Origin: Tiliqua scincoides
Taxonomy: Eukaryota > Chordata > Lepidosauria > Squamata > Scincidae
DNA length: 64,000 bases
Reading direction: 5' to 3'
Assembly: GCF_035046505.1 (NCBI RefSeq)
Contig: NC_089823.1
Coordinates: forward strand, 36,628,388-36,692,387
Shown here: piece by piece, positions 55,012 to 64,000 of the stretch
Layout of the letters: each line of letters begins with the position of its first letter
Numbering within the stretch: the first letter of the stretch is position 1
Program-made: the position numbers and the translations under genes
Notes under the pieces: generated by a model
What the model saw: the letters and a program-made list of their open reading frames with translations, nothing else
Databases searched by the model: none
What the model was told of the DNA's origin: nothing

Positions 55012-57400
55012 TTGTGTATCAAGATCAGGGTGTTTGGGGGGGAAGGGGAATGGGAGGGCATGACATTAAAGGAACAGTTTCCTTTTTTAGAATGGTATAC
55101 GGCTATTTTGGGTGCCACTTTTAAAGTTTCTAGTGGTGCACAAAAAAAACTGAGTTTAAAAGTAGAGGTAATTTATGTTTTGTATACAGATTTCAAAGCA
55201 TTTGCTAATTTTGTAGCTTCATGCAATTAATTTCACAAGGTTATGGAAAATAAAGACATTGGAAGTGGTACCTTTTTAAGAATTTTCTTTTGCAACTATT
55301 CTTTTATGAAGACAGATGGAAAAGGTTACTGTCTCTTTAATCAGTTTAAGTCAAATGCCACTGCACTCAGACTACCAGCTCCTCTTTTGTAATAAGTGAA
55401 GTACTTGTCTCCCTAAAGCTACTTTTACAGAGGGGGGCACTGTGCTGTGCATCAACTCTTGCTGGGTTGTTTGTCATTCTGTTCAGCATAAAATCCTGTA
55501 GTCATTTAAGTCATTAAACCTCCACAAGCCAGGGCTTTTGGCTGTCGTAGCTTAGCTCTGTAATCTTACTTTGAAACTCTGTGTAATCTCTTTGTGGCCT
55601 GTTTCACTCTTGGAAATAGGTCTTTTGTGTGTAAATATTAGAGACGTCTAAGGTTCACAACAAAGGTTACTCAGTATTTTTGATGTTCTCTTAATCATGA
55701 GTCTTGACCAGTGCTTGTCAATGTTTTTGTCAGTTTGAGACAAATTAATGCAACAATTATCAACAAAAAAGGCAGCACCCAAAGTGTGACCATACATTGT
55801 TTGGTTTCAATATTTTCTGCAGTCCTTTAAGAGGAATAGAAGTCACTCGTATGAATAAATCAGTAGCTGATTACTTAGGTGCAGAAATGGGAAATGTGCT
55901 TCCGTGTTTTGATTGCTATAAAGTCCTACTCTAGATGCTAGAAGAAGTTTCTTTTGTGTTTTTAATTAAGGGGCACTATCAAACTTAAAGGCAACCTTTT
56001 TACCCATGTTGCATTGCTATTTAATAGTGGAGGTAGAATGCAAGTTTGTCTTCTCACTTTTATTCCTGACTGTTTACACTTAGTGTTGCTGGAACAATGC
56101 TGATAAGCTGTTTTTCCCACTTCTTACTAGGTGAATACTGCAGCAGAGGCTGTCGTTTCTGTGTTACCCATTTTCGCTCTGAACCAGCTTAAGAAATTAT
56201 GAAACACATTTCAGATATTTTCAGCAGGATCAATGTTTTTTTTTTCCCCAAGTCATGTCAGGGTTAGGGTAGTATTACTAGCCACTGTTGATAGCTCTAG
56301 TGAAAATAAACACTTCTGAAACAGTGTATGTGTCTAAATTGCCCGATAGTGTCGTGTGATAAATTGCAGGTGTATTGTTCTTAGGTTGAATATTATAAGC
56401 ATATTCCAATTACCAACCATCTTTAGTCAACTTTATTGTGCTGAAGTTGGCAGTAGCTGAAGGAGAAAAATTGCATTTAAGTTTTTTAATTTTAGAAAAG
56501 CTTTGACCATGCAGATTTCTGTGTATACGTTCTAAACACTTTTTTTGTATTTTTGTATTTGTGTATCAATTTTTTTGTCTGCGGTTAAAAACCTGTAACA
56601 TATTTTCTTTAAAGGCTTTGTTATAAACATGGATGTAAAAATTTTCTTTATAGCTGCAATTCAACTACTTGTGAAAGTTCAAGGCTTTAGGGAAAAAAAT
56701 GTTGATACCTCTTGTTGGCTATCATGAAGCCAGTGTCACAAGGCCCTTGAAAGAAAATAGCGTGTGTTCTAGTAATCATTTATAGGCTTAGAATAGATGA
56801 AAAATATCCTTCAAATTTATTAGTGCCTTCCTTTCAAAAGATAAAAAAGTGACAGTGTGTCTAGGATGTTTTCCAATTTCAAACACAATTTCGATGCGTG
56901 TTTTCAATAACTTTCCTACACCCAAATTAGTGAAAAAGTACATGCGCTCTAACCCTGGCCTATAATATGTTTCATTTCTTGATGTTTCACAGTTGTATTT
57001 CATAAGAGCTTTTCAAGAGAAGAAAGAGGTTTATGTTGCGTGTCTTCCATGTTTCATTTCAAAAGAGTTGTGAAAGAAAAAAATGGGAACCCAGAGGTGT
57101 ACTATTTCTTGAGATTTGACTGCAGTGATGTTGTATAATCTTGAGGCCATGGATGCAGCCTGCCTAGGCTGCTGTACCAAACTTGTACCAAAGTAAAACT
57201 AGGTTTCCCTCTCAAGATAATGTATTATAAACAAAGGAAGTTGTGCATAAACTGCAATGGCAAGTCTGAGAACGCTTTTTTTAATGCTTGATGTATGCCA
57301 TTTTCTCCCTTTGTGCCCAACCTTATTTAGTATTTCTGCAACAAGTGTAAGGCTGATTCGATAAAACTAGATGAAAGCGGATAAAGTCCATATTAAAAAT
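55012..57400 (+). other. PCNP 3' UTR and AT-rich downstream region
   Basis: This is about 2.4 kb of AT-rich sequence with no recognised interspersed repeat, unusual for this window. It holds AATAAA at 55249 and 56305 and several T-rich tracts. The absence of repeats suggests a long, constrained 3' UTR, but this is inference. No other gene is visible. Confidence 0.5.
55249..55254 (+). promoter_or_regulatory. Poly(A) signal AATAAA, PCNP proximal
   Basis: This is a canonical hexamer 237 bases after the PCNP stop. A second AATAAA lies at 56305-56310, so short and long 3' UTR forms are plausible. Confidence 0.65.
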
Positions 57401-58939
57401 ATTCCTTGAAAACATTCTTATGTCACAGTTGAAGAAAGCAGGATAGGGGCACCAGCTTCTTGATGCCCCTATAGACAAATTCCCATAATACAGTGCTTGT
57501 TAAGATCAGGTTGAAGATATTTTGAGATAAACGAAATATGAGAAATGCTCCAAGTAATTTCCCTGGTGGAGACGGGGCATTCCTGACTGATGGGAATGTC
57601 CCTCGTCGCTCAGTGTAGGCAGGCCAGCCCGAAAGGAGGGGGTGGAGCTCCCTGTGCATGGGGACCAGACCCAGATCGTTCCTGCCTCCCACACAGGCTG
57701 GTTGCCTTCTCTTGAGCTCTCTTGCATAGTGCTTCTCCTCCTTCACCTTTCGCGCCTGTCCCCCTCTCCCGGGACTTGTTGGCGGGGCGGATGGAAGCTC
57801 TCTGGAGCAGGCAGGCATGTTCCTCCTGTGCAGCGCTTGCTGCCTGCCTCCTTGCTTTGCCACTTCAAGGTCCCTGGAGTCATGCAGCCACATGCCCACT
57901 TCCAGGGACACAAGCAGAGGCTTGATTTTTGGCATGCCTGTTCCGCGCCTCTCAGAGGTGGTGGCAGGGAGGGGGGAGCGACTGCCTTCTCCCCCAGATG
58001 CTAACGCAGCATCTGGGTTCAGACCAGGCAGACCCCCTTTTGCAAACTTTGGCGCCCAGATCTGCCCTACACACCTCAGCTTCAGGAGCCTCCACGGAGA
58101 CGTGGGCGCCATTTCACTTGTTTGCTGGTGCCTTCACTTTCTCCCACCTGAACTGTGAGTTACAGGGGGGCTGGGAAACCTTTTTGCATTACTCTAAGGT
58201 TCTGGCTCTGGCTATAGAAACCTCCCCTTAGGTTCTAATTTTGAGCTGATTAAATTATATTTTTGGGTCTTGGCTTTAGCTGGTAACTTTGCTGGATTAT
58301 TTTTTTTTAAAAATTGTTAATTAAAAATTAACATTAATTTTCAAAAAAATTAAAATTATTAAAAATTAACATTAATTTTCAAAAATTAAATTTGATTAGC
58401 AAGTAATTTCTGGACAAAAATATGTCCTCTGATGCAAGCTCTGAATCCAGCCTCCCTGACTTGGGTGCCTCACGCATACCTAGATTAGTCAAATCACTGG
58501 GGAAGACTGGACCCTCTCATAAGGTACCCAAGACTCCTGCTGCCCTCTCATCCCTGGGGAGCACAGACAGAGAGCATATTATGCAATGGCTGGAGGGACT
58601 GATAGATTCCAGGCTGGCTGCACATGGCTCTGCTTCACAGCCACAGCAGTCCTCTAGCACCAAGGGTAAGAGCAAGGCTAAACGCCCCAGACCTCCTTCC
58701 TCCCCCCCACCCGGGCCCCACAGCGTTTTGACCTCGCAGCTACCTCAGGCTCTGAGGCCCCCAGGTGCAAGAAGAACCTCAAAACTATCAAAGCACGTGG
58801 AGCACTGATCTCGGGCAGAGCTCTCAAGCAATCAATTTCAACAGCTATGGGGTAGGGGTGCTCCAAGCTAAGTTCCTCAGAAGAACATTCCTCAAAAGAG
58901 GAGGGGGAACTGTCAGGGGAGGACCAGGAGGGTGCTAGC

Positions 58940-59165
58940 TGCAGTAATAATAAATAACAACTAGGTATTTATATACCGCCTTTCTGGTCATCGGATTACT
59001 CCTCTGACTTTATTCAAGGCAGTTTACACGAGCAGGTGTTTCTAAATCCCTCAAGGGGATTTTTACAATCATAGAGGTTCTCTCTTTCAGGAACCAACAT
59101 TTCAGAATTTGTTTGACCAAACTTCCTGGTTTGGTCTCACTTCTGGCCTCCAGTTCTCCCACACA
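58940..59165 (-). mobile_element. LINE-tail/SINE-like repeat inserted in the DIRS fossil
   Basis: From TAATAACAACTAGGTATTT to the GGCCTCCAGTTCTCCC segment, this copy is very close to the one at 10739-11460. The AAC-rich start reads as a GTT-type tail on the minus strand, so the element lies in minus orientation. Confidence 0.75.
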
Positions 59166-61379
59166 GATCCAGTGTGAATCTTCTTTTTCCAGCAGAGTTC
59201 TGGAAAAACTCTGGATGTTGGAAAAGGTGATTAAAGCATTAAGTCTCAAGGCATCTGCAGAGAGTGAGGCTAGCTCCAATGTACTATCTTCTACCTCTGG
59301 TAGGTTTCTCTTTCTGCAAGGACCTCTTCATCAAGCGGAAATCCCCTTCCCAGAGGCATTCCTCAAGGTGATGGAATCTGAGTGGGCAACACCCTTGCAT
59401 GGTAGGAAGGATACCAAAGTCAATAAATTCTACTTCCCTAAGGAGGTTCTCGAGAAGATCAAAACACCTTCTGTTGATGCCCTAGTGGCAGCCTTGGCCA
59501 CCAATGCCATCATTCCTTCTGAGCAAGAAGGCAACCCTCGAGATCCCTCTGATAAGAGGATTGAGGCTGCTCAAGAGGGCCTTTGAGGCTTCCTCCTTTG
59601 CTCTTTGTGCCTCAGTGGCTAATTCTGTCTTTGCTAGGGCCACCTTTCTTTGGATTGAGGAATTGTCTAACTCCAATCCTTCTTTCCCCAAGGCTGTCAA
59701 GGATTCCTTGAAAAAGATCTCCCTGGCAGCAGCTTTTGCAGCAGACTCCTCCCTGGATGTGCTCCATCCAGGGCCATGGCATCCAAAGTAGTCACCAGGC
59801 GTAACTTTTGACTTTGTTCTTGGGATGCTGACTCTGGTTTTCAGAGCAGGCTGGTGGGTACTCCTTTTGTTGGGGGTAAACTCTTTGGCCAGTCCCTTGA
59901 GCCGGTCGTGGTGAAAAATAAGGACAAGCAAAAGGTTCTGCTTTCCACCACTAAAAGTCAGGTCAAGTACAGACCTCACCTGCCTTTTCACTCCTTTCGT
60001 CCCTCAGGTAAATCTAGGGAATAAACCAGATTCAAACCCAAGTGGAGCAAAGGCAGATTTCCACAGAAGCAGGGGAAATTCTATTCTTCCCAGACGGCCA
60101 ATTCAAACTCCAGGCCTTCCAAAGATAAGGCAGCGTGACACCGGGTCCCTTCCCCCCACACTTTCAGTGGGAACCAGACTTCCTCAATTTGCCCCCCCTA
60201 TGGCATCAAATAACTTCAGATGCCTGGGTCTTGGAAACAGTCAGCTGAGGTTACTCTCTGGAGTTCCTCAGGAAACCATGGGACAGGTTCCGGCAGGTCC
60301 CGTTTTCCAAAGTCCTAGCAAAACATTTGGCCATGCTAGAGGCCATAAATTATCTTCTTCACATAGGGGCAGTAGAAGATCTTCCTCTTCCAGAGAGGAA
60401 CTCGGAGGTCTACTGTTCTTCTGGTACCAAAACAAAACGGAGAGATGGGGGGAATCCTCGATTTAAAGTGGCTAAATCTCTGATAAAAAGAAAATTCAAG
60501 ATGGAAACTATCCAAACTATTTATTCAGCTGTTCAGATGGGAGACTACCTTTATTCCATCGGTCTCTCAGAGGCATACCTCCATGTTCCCATTCTCAGGG
60601 AGCATCGGAGATACCTGAGGTTTTCTTATGGATCCTATCACCTGCAGTGCCGCGCTCTCCCTTTTGGGTTGGCCACTTCGCCCAGGGTGTTCACCAAAAT
60701 CTTAGTGGCCCTGGTGGCACATCTCAGGCTTCAAGGCCTCCATCTTTTTCCCTACTTGGACAATATCTTGATCAAAGCTTCGTCAAAGAATTTAGCTCTG
60801 TCGCACACCAACCTTACACTATGGTGTCTTAGGCAGTATGAGTTTGTCATCAACGAAAAGAAAACTATGCTGATCCCATCTCAAATCTTGGAACACCTGG
60901 GGTTTGGTTCAACACCCAGAGTTTTCAAGCCTTCCTGTCCTACAACAGGAAGTAGAAGATCACACAATTGTTACACCAGGTAATGGTTGCTGCCCACATG
61001 GATCTTATGTCACTTGCCAGGCTCCAGGAGATGCTGATTTCGTGCCTCCAACTAGTTACCTGGGCATGTTTTCACACTCGGAAACTCCAGCAGTTTCTGT
61101 TTCCCTACACAAACCTGATAGAGAGGAGGGCTCTGCTCAAGGTTCAGGTCCCTCAGGCATTGAAGAAGGACCTCCAATTGTGGCTGGACAAGAACAGGTT
61201 GTCTCTAGGTGTCAGCCTCCAAGTTCTCCACAGGGTAGTCCTAACTATGGATGCCAGTCTGCTAGGCTGGGGGGCTCATCTAGAGGAGAGACTAATTCGG
61301 GGGCGATGGTCTCCTCTGGAAATATCTCTCAGCATCAATCTGTTGGAGTTGAGAGCGATCCGTTTAGCTCAGCCATTTT

Positions 61380-61597
61380 CAACCACTGTGCTGTGGCACA
61401 CTGGTGTGTCGCGAATGGTCCCCAGGTGTGCTGTGGGAATTTGGGAGAGGGTCATTTATTAATAGGACCATTGGGGGATGTGAGCCTCCATTGACAGCAC
61501 AGTGTGCCTTGTCAATTGTCAAAAAGCTGATGGTGTGCCTTGACCATTTTAGTGCTTTGCCAGTGTGCTGCGAGATGAAAAACGTTTAAAATCACTG
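61380..61597. mobile_element. Non-autonomous hAT-like element inserted in the DIRS fossil
   Basis: It begins CAGCCATTTTCAACCACTG and ends AAAATCACTG, with near-identical 8-bp target duplications (GTTTAGCT/GCTTAGCT). It is the same family as 17980-18210 and is younger than the element it sits in. Confidence 0.88.
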
Positions 61598-61689
61598 GCT
61601 TAGCTCTTTGCCGGTTTGAACCCCTTCTTTGCCAGAAACACATCCTCTGCCAAGGTCTACTTGAACCACCAAGGGGGGTCGAGGTCAAG

Positions 61690-61860
61690 ACATAAGAACA
61701 GCCCCACTGGCTCAGGCCATAGGCCCATCTAGTCCAGCTTCCTGTATCTCACAGCGGCCCACCAAATGCCCCAGAGAGCACACCAGATAACGAGACCTGC
61801 AGCCTGGTGCCCTGCCTTGCACCTGGCATTCTGACATAGCCCATTTCTAAAATCTTTCTT
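61690..61860 (+). mobile_element. Short interspersed element in the DIRS fossil
   Basis: It starts near ACATAAGAACAGCCCCACTGG, followed by CCCATCTAGTCCAGCTTCC. The same family occurs at 40719-40800. It is a common squamate-type short repeat; the exact class is uncertain. The right border is approximate. Confidence 0.65.
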
Positions 61861-63517
61861 CCATCAATCTGATGAGGGAGGCAAATCTGATCCTTTGTTG
61901 GGTGGAAAGAAATCTTCTGTCTCTTTGTGCCCAACATCTGGCAGGAAAAGCAAACATAGAAGCAGATTGGCTGAGTCAGAGAAGGCTTGCAGAAGCCGAA
62001 TGGTGTCTGCATCCTCAAGCTTTCTTTTAAGTCACAGCCCTCTTTGGGTCACCAGTAGTGGATCTGTTTGTCACAGGTGAAAACACTCAAGTGGCAAGAT
62101 TCTTTTCCAGGCTGGAAGACCCGAAAGCAGAGGCAATCAATGCCTTATCGAGCCCCTGGCCAGAAGGTCTCCTTTATGCCTTCCCTCCAGTTCCACTTCT
62201 CTCACAAGTGCTCAGACTGATAAGGTTGTACAAGGCGTCAGTAATAATCCTAAAAGCCCCAAACTGGCCAAGAAGGCCTTGGTACCCAGATCTGCTCCAG
62301 TTATCAGTTCTTTCACCATGGGAAATTCCTCATCGGGCAAACCTGCTGTCCCAGCATCCACTAGCTTATCCGCAGTTGCACAAATTCCATCTGACTGCGT
62401 GGAAATTGAAAGGTTAGAACTCCAACACTTCAGTTTCTCTGAGCGAGTAATTTCTACAATGTTGTATTCTAGGCATTCTTCCACTAGACGAGTTTATAGA
62501 ACCACTTGGAAGAGGTTCAGTTAATGGTGTAGAGAAAAGGGGCTTGATGCCACATCTCTGTCTGTGTCTGTTTTTCTCCATTTTCTACAGGACAGATTAG
62601 AAAAGGGTCTTAAGACTTCCACCCTACTACACCAGGTGGTGCAATTCAGGGCACTTAGGAGAAGGAGGTCATCTGTCCCTGCTGATGAACCCGCATGTCA
62701 AAAGGTTCCTGAAAGGGGTGGCTCTTCTAGACCCTCCCCCTATTCAGAGTCTCCACCTGGGACTTATACAAGGTTCTTACAGCTTTGTCTAGTGCTCCCA
62801 TTGAGCCTCTTGCCACAATCCCTTTAAAACTTCTGTTGGTAAAGACTGCTTTCCTGGTAGCTATCACTTCTGCTCATAGAGTTTCAGAGTTGGGGGCATT
62901 ATCCATCCACCCCAAACTTTGTGTTTTCCACAAGGATAGTGTGGTCCTTCGGACCGAACCATCTTTTCTACCTAGTTAATTCACTTTTTCATCATCAACA
63001 ACAGCTGGTTTTGCCATCCTTTTGCCCTAACCTTAAGCATCCCAAAGATCTTGGCATATGTTGGATGTAAGGCAGGCTATTGGATTTTACACACAGCGTA
63101 CAAAGTCTTTTAGAAAGCCTGATGCTCTATTTGTAGCTTGTCAAGGAAAGACATTAGGAAAGAAAGTGTTGCCTGTTACCCTGGCAAGATGGTTGAGAAC
63201 CTGTATCTCTATGGCCTACAAAGCCTTAGGGTTGCAAGGCCCAGAGGGTATCCTTGCTCACTCACTAAGGGGTGCAGCTACCTTGGCTGCCTTTGATGGC
63301 ATCGCTTCCTTGTTGGAGATTTGTAGAGCTGCCACATGGTCATCCCCACACATTTTCTTGAAACACTACAAAGTTAGTTCTCAAGCCTCTGTGGATGCTG
63401 CCTTCAGACGGAAAGTCCTCCAGAAGGTTATTAATGTGTAATTTTGATCCCACCCATCTTTGGAAGTACTGTTCAGGGAGATCCCATCAGTCAGGAATGC
63501 CCCCTGTCTCCATCAGG

Positions 63518-64000
63518 AACAGGACTTACCAAGGTAAGCCATACTCGATTTTCTCACATAAAGCAACAATGCTTGTCTGCCCATCTTTCTATACTTCCAC
63601 CTCAGTGGGAAACTGCCATGCAACAACAGCGTGACTTTTACAAAAGGAAGAAATTACTAGGTGCTTTGCCATCACATCTTTCAGCACAGGGTCGTATTTT
63701 GCAAGAGACTCCCCTAAAGCGTTCTCAGTGAGAGCAGTGATGGCTGATAGAAGGCAGTTTCACCTCTGCTCCTGATGTTTTCAGCTGCAAAGAGTTGGGC
63801 TGACATTCTCATTTGCTGTCAGGCAGTGAGGCCCAACAGTCCTTGCTGGTGCCCTTCACATGAACTAAATGTTCATGGTGCCTGTTGTTTAATGAGTACT
63901 GGACTAACTTTTGCTATCGATGGTGCAGAGATAATCTCCTTTCAAGGCACTTCACAGTATGCAGTGAACCCATTTATTCTTGTCCCTTTGTGCTTAGCTG
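63518..64000. other. Region right of the DIRS inverted repeat
   Basis: This is about 480 bases with no gene. Part may still belong to the DIRS right end, since such elements often carry extra sequence next to the terminal repeat. No clear boundary or other repeat is recognised. Confidence 0.35.

Larger units (their letters stand above)
57562..63517 (+). mobile_element. DIRS-type tyrosine-recombinase retrotransposon, old and broken
   Basis: The fossil lies between inverted repeats at 57562-57597 and 63482-63517, which match over roughly 35 bases with a few differences. Inverted termini are typical of DIRS elements. In order there is a gag-like region (about 58.4-59.8 kb), a reverse transcriptase and RNase H region (about 60.2-61.4 kb), and a tyrosine recombinase region ending near 63.44 kb. 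It is carried by several separate frames and interrupted by at least three younger repeats (a LINE tail, an hAT copy and a SINE), so it is inactive and old, with several breaks. The outer limits may extend somewhat past the inverted repeats. ZBTB11, expected next by human synteny, is not in the window. Confidence 0.85.

Noticed and set aside
57423-58158. Overlapping frames of 113-229 codons on both strands at the left end of the DIRS fossil.
   Set aside because: They lie in GC-rich non-coding terminal sequence of the element and resemble no protein.
1-64000. CRISPR arrays, bacterial operons, integrons or phage features.
   Set aside because: The window is vertebrate nuclear DNA. The tandem repeats seen are minisatellites, microsatellites and transposon-derived arrays without spacers or cas genes.
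1-64000. tRNA, rRNA or other structural RNA genes.
   Set aside because: Only tRNA-like promoter boxes inside decayed SINEs were noticed. No full cloverleaf or rRNA segment was recognised by eye; a covariance-model scan would settle this.

Overview
The window looks like nuclear DNA of a non-avian sauropsid, most likely a squamate (lizard or snake). The genes are vertebrate, with GT-AG introns and CpG-rich promoters. The filler is dense in short repeats that I associate with squamate genomes: a roughly 90-bp Tc/TIR-like repeat, hAT-, Harbinger- and Tigger-like non-autonomous elements, tRNA-derived SINEs, CR1/L2-type LINE tails and a DIRS-type fossil. I cannot name the species.

Layout: (1) 1-30.3 kb is the 5' half of SENP7 on the minus strand. 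Twelve coding exons, whose reading phases all agree, encode about 596 N-terminal residues: two HP1-binding PxVxL boxes, a SUMO-interacting motif and the start of the region before the protease domain. The catalytic exons lie beyond base 1. (2) A CpG island at about 30.1-30.6 kb separates SENP7 from a plus-strand, single-coding-exon FAM172B-like gene (34.0-35.0 kb). (3) TXNL4B follows on the minus strand (35.8-38.6 kb), with three exons giving exactly 149 aa and an eight-unit minisatellite in intron 1. (4) TRMT10C is on the plus strand, with its whole coding region in one exon (42.7-44.0 kb). (5) PCNP is on the plus strand (46.4-55.0 kb), with five exons giving 178 aa, followed by a long AT-rich 3' region. 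(6) 57.5-63.5 kb is a broken, old DIRS-type tyrosine-recombinase retroelement with three younger repeats inside it.

SENP7 - FAM172B - TRMT10C - PCNP is the order I recall for human 3q12.3, where FAM172B is a pseudogene. TXNL4B, which I recall at human 16q22, is the unexpected member. The genes do not form a pathway: SENP7 is a deSUMOylase of heterochromatin and repair, TXNL4B is a splicing-linked thioredoxin-fold protein, TRMT10C belongs to mitochondrial RNase P and tRNA methylation, and PCNP is a small nuclear PEST protein. The gene pairs SENP7/FAM172B and TXNL4B/TRMT10C are arranged head to head.

I found no convincing new biological system. The most interesting points are the TXNL4B position, the intact intronless FAM172B with an altered hydrolase-elbow motif, the near-identical tandem HP1-box exons of SENP7, and arrays of one short repeat on both sides of two CpG-island promoters. 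Family assignments rest on remembered protein sequences, not on a search.
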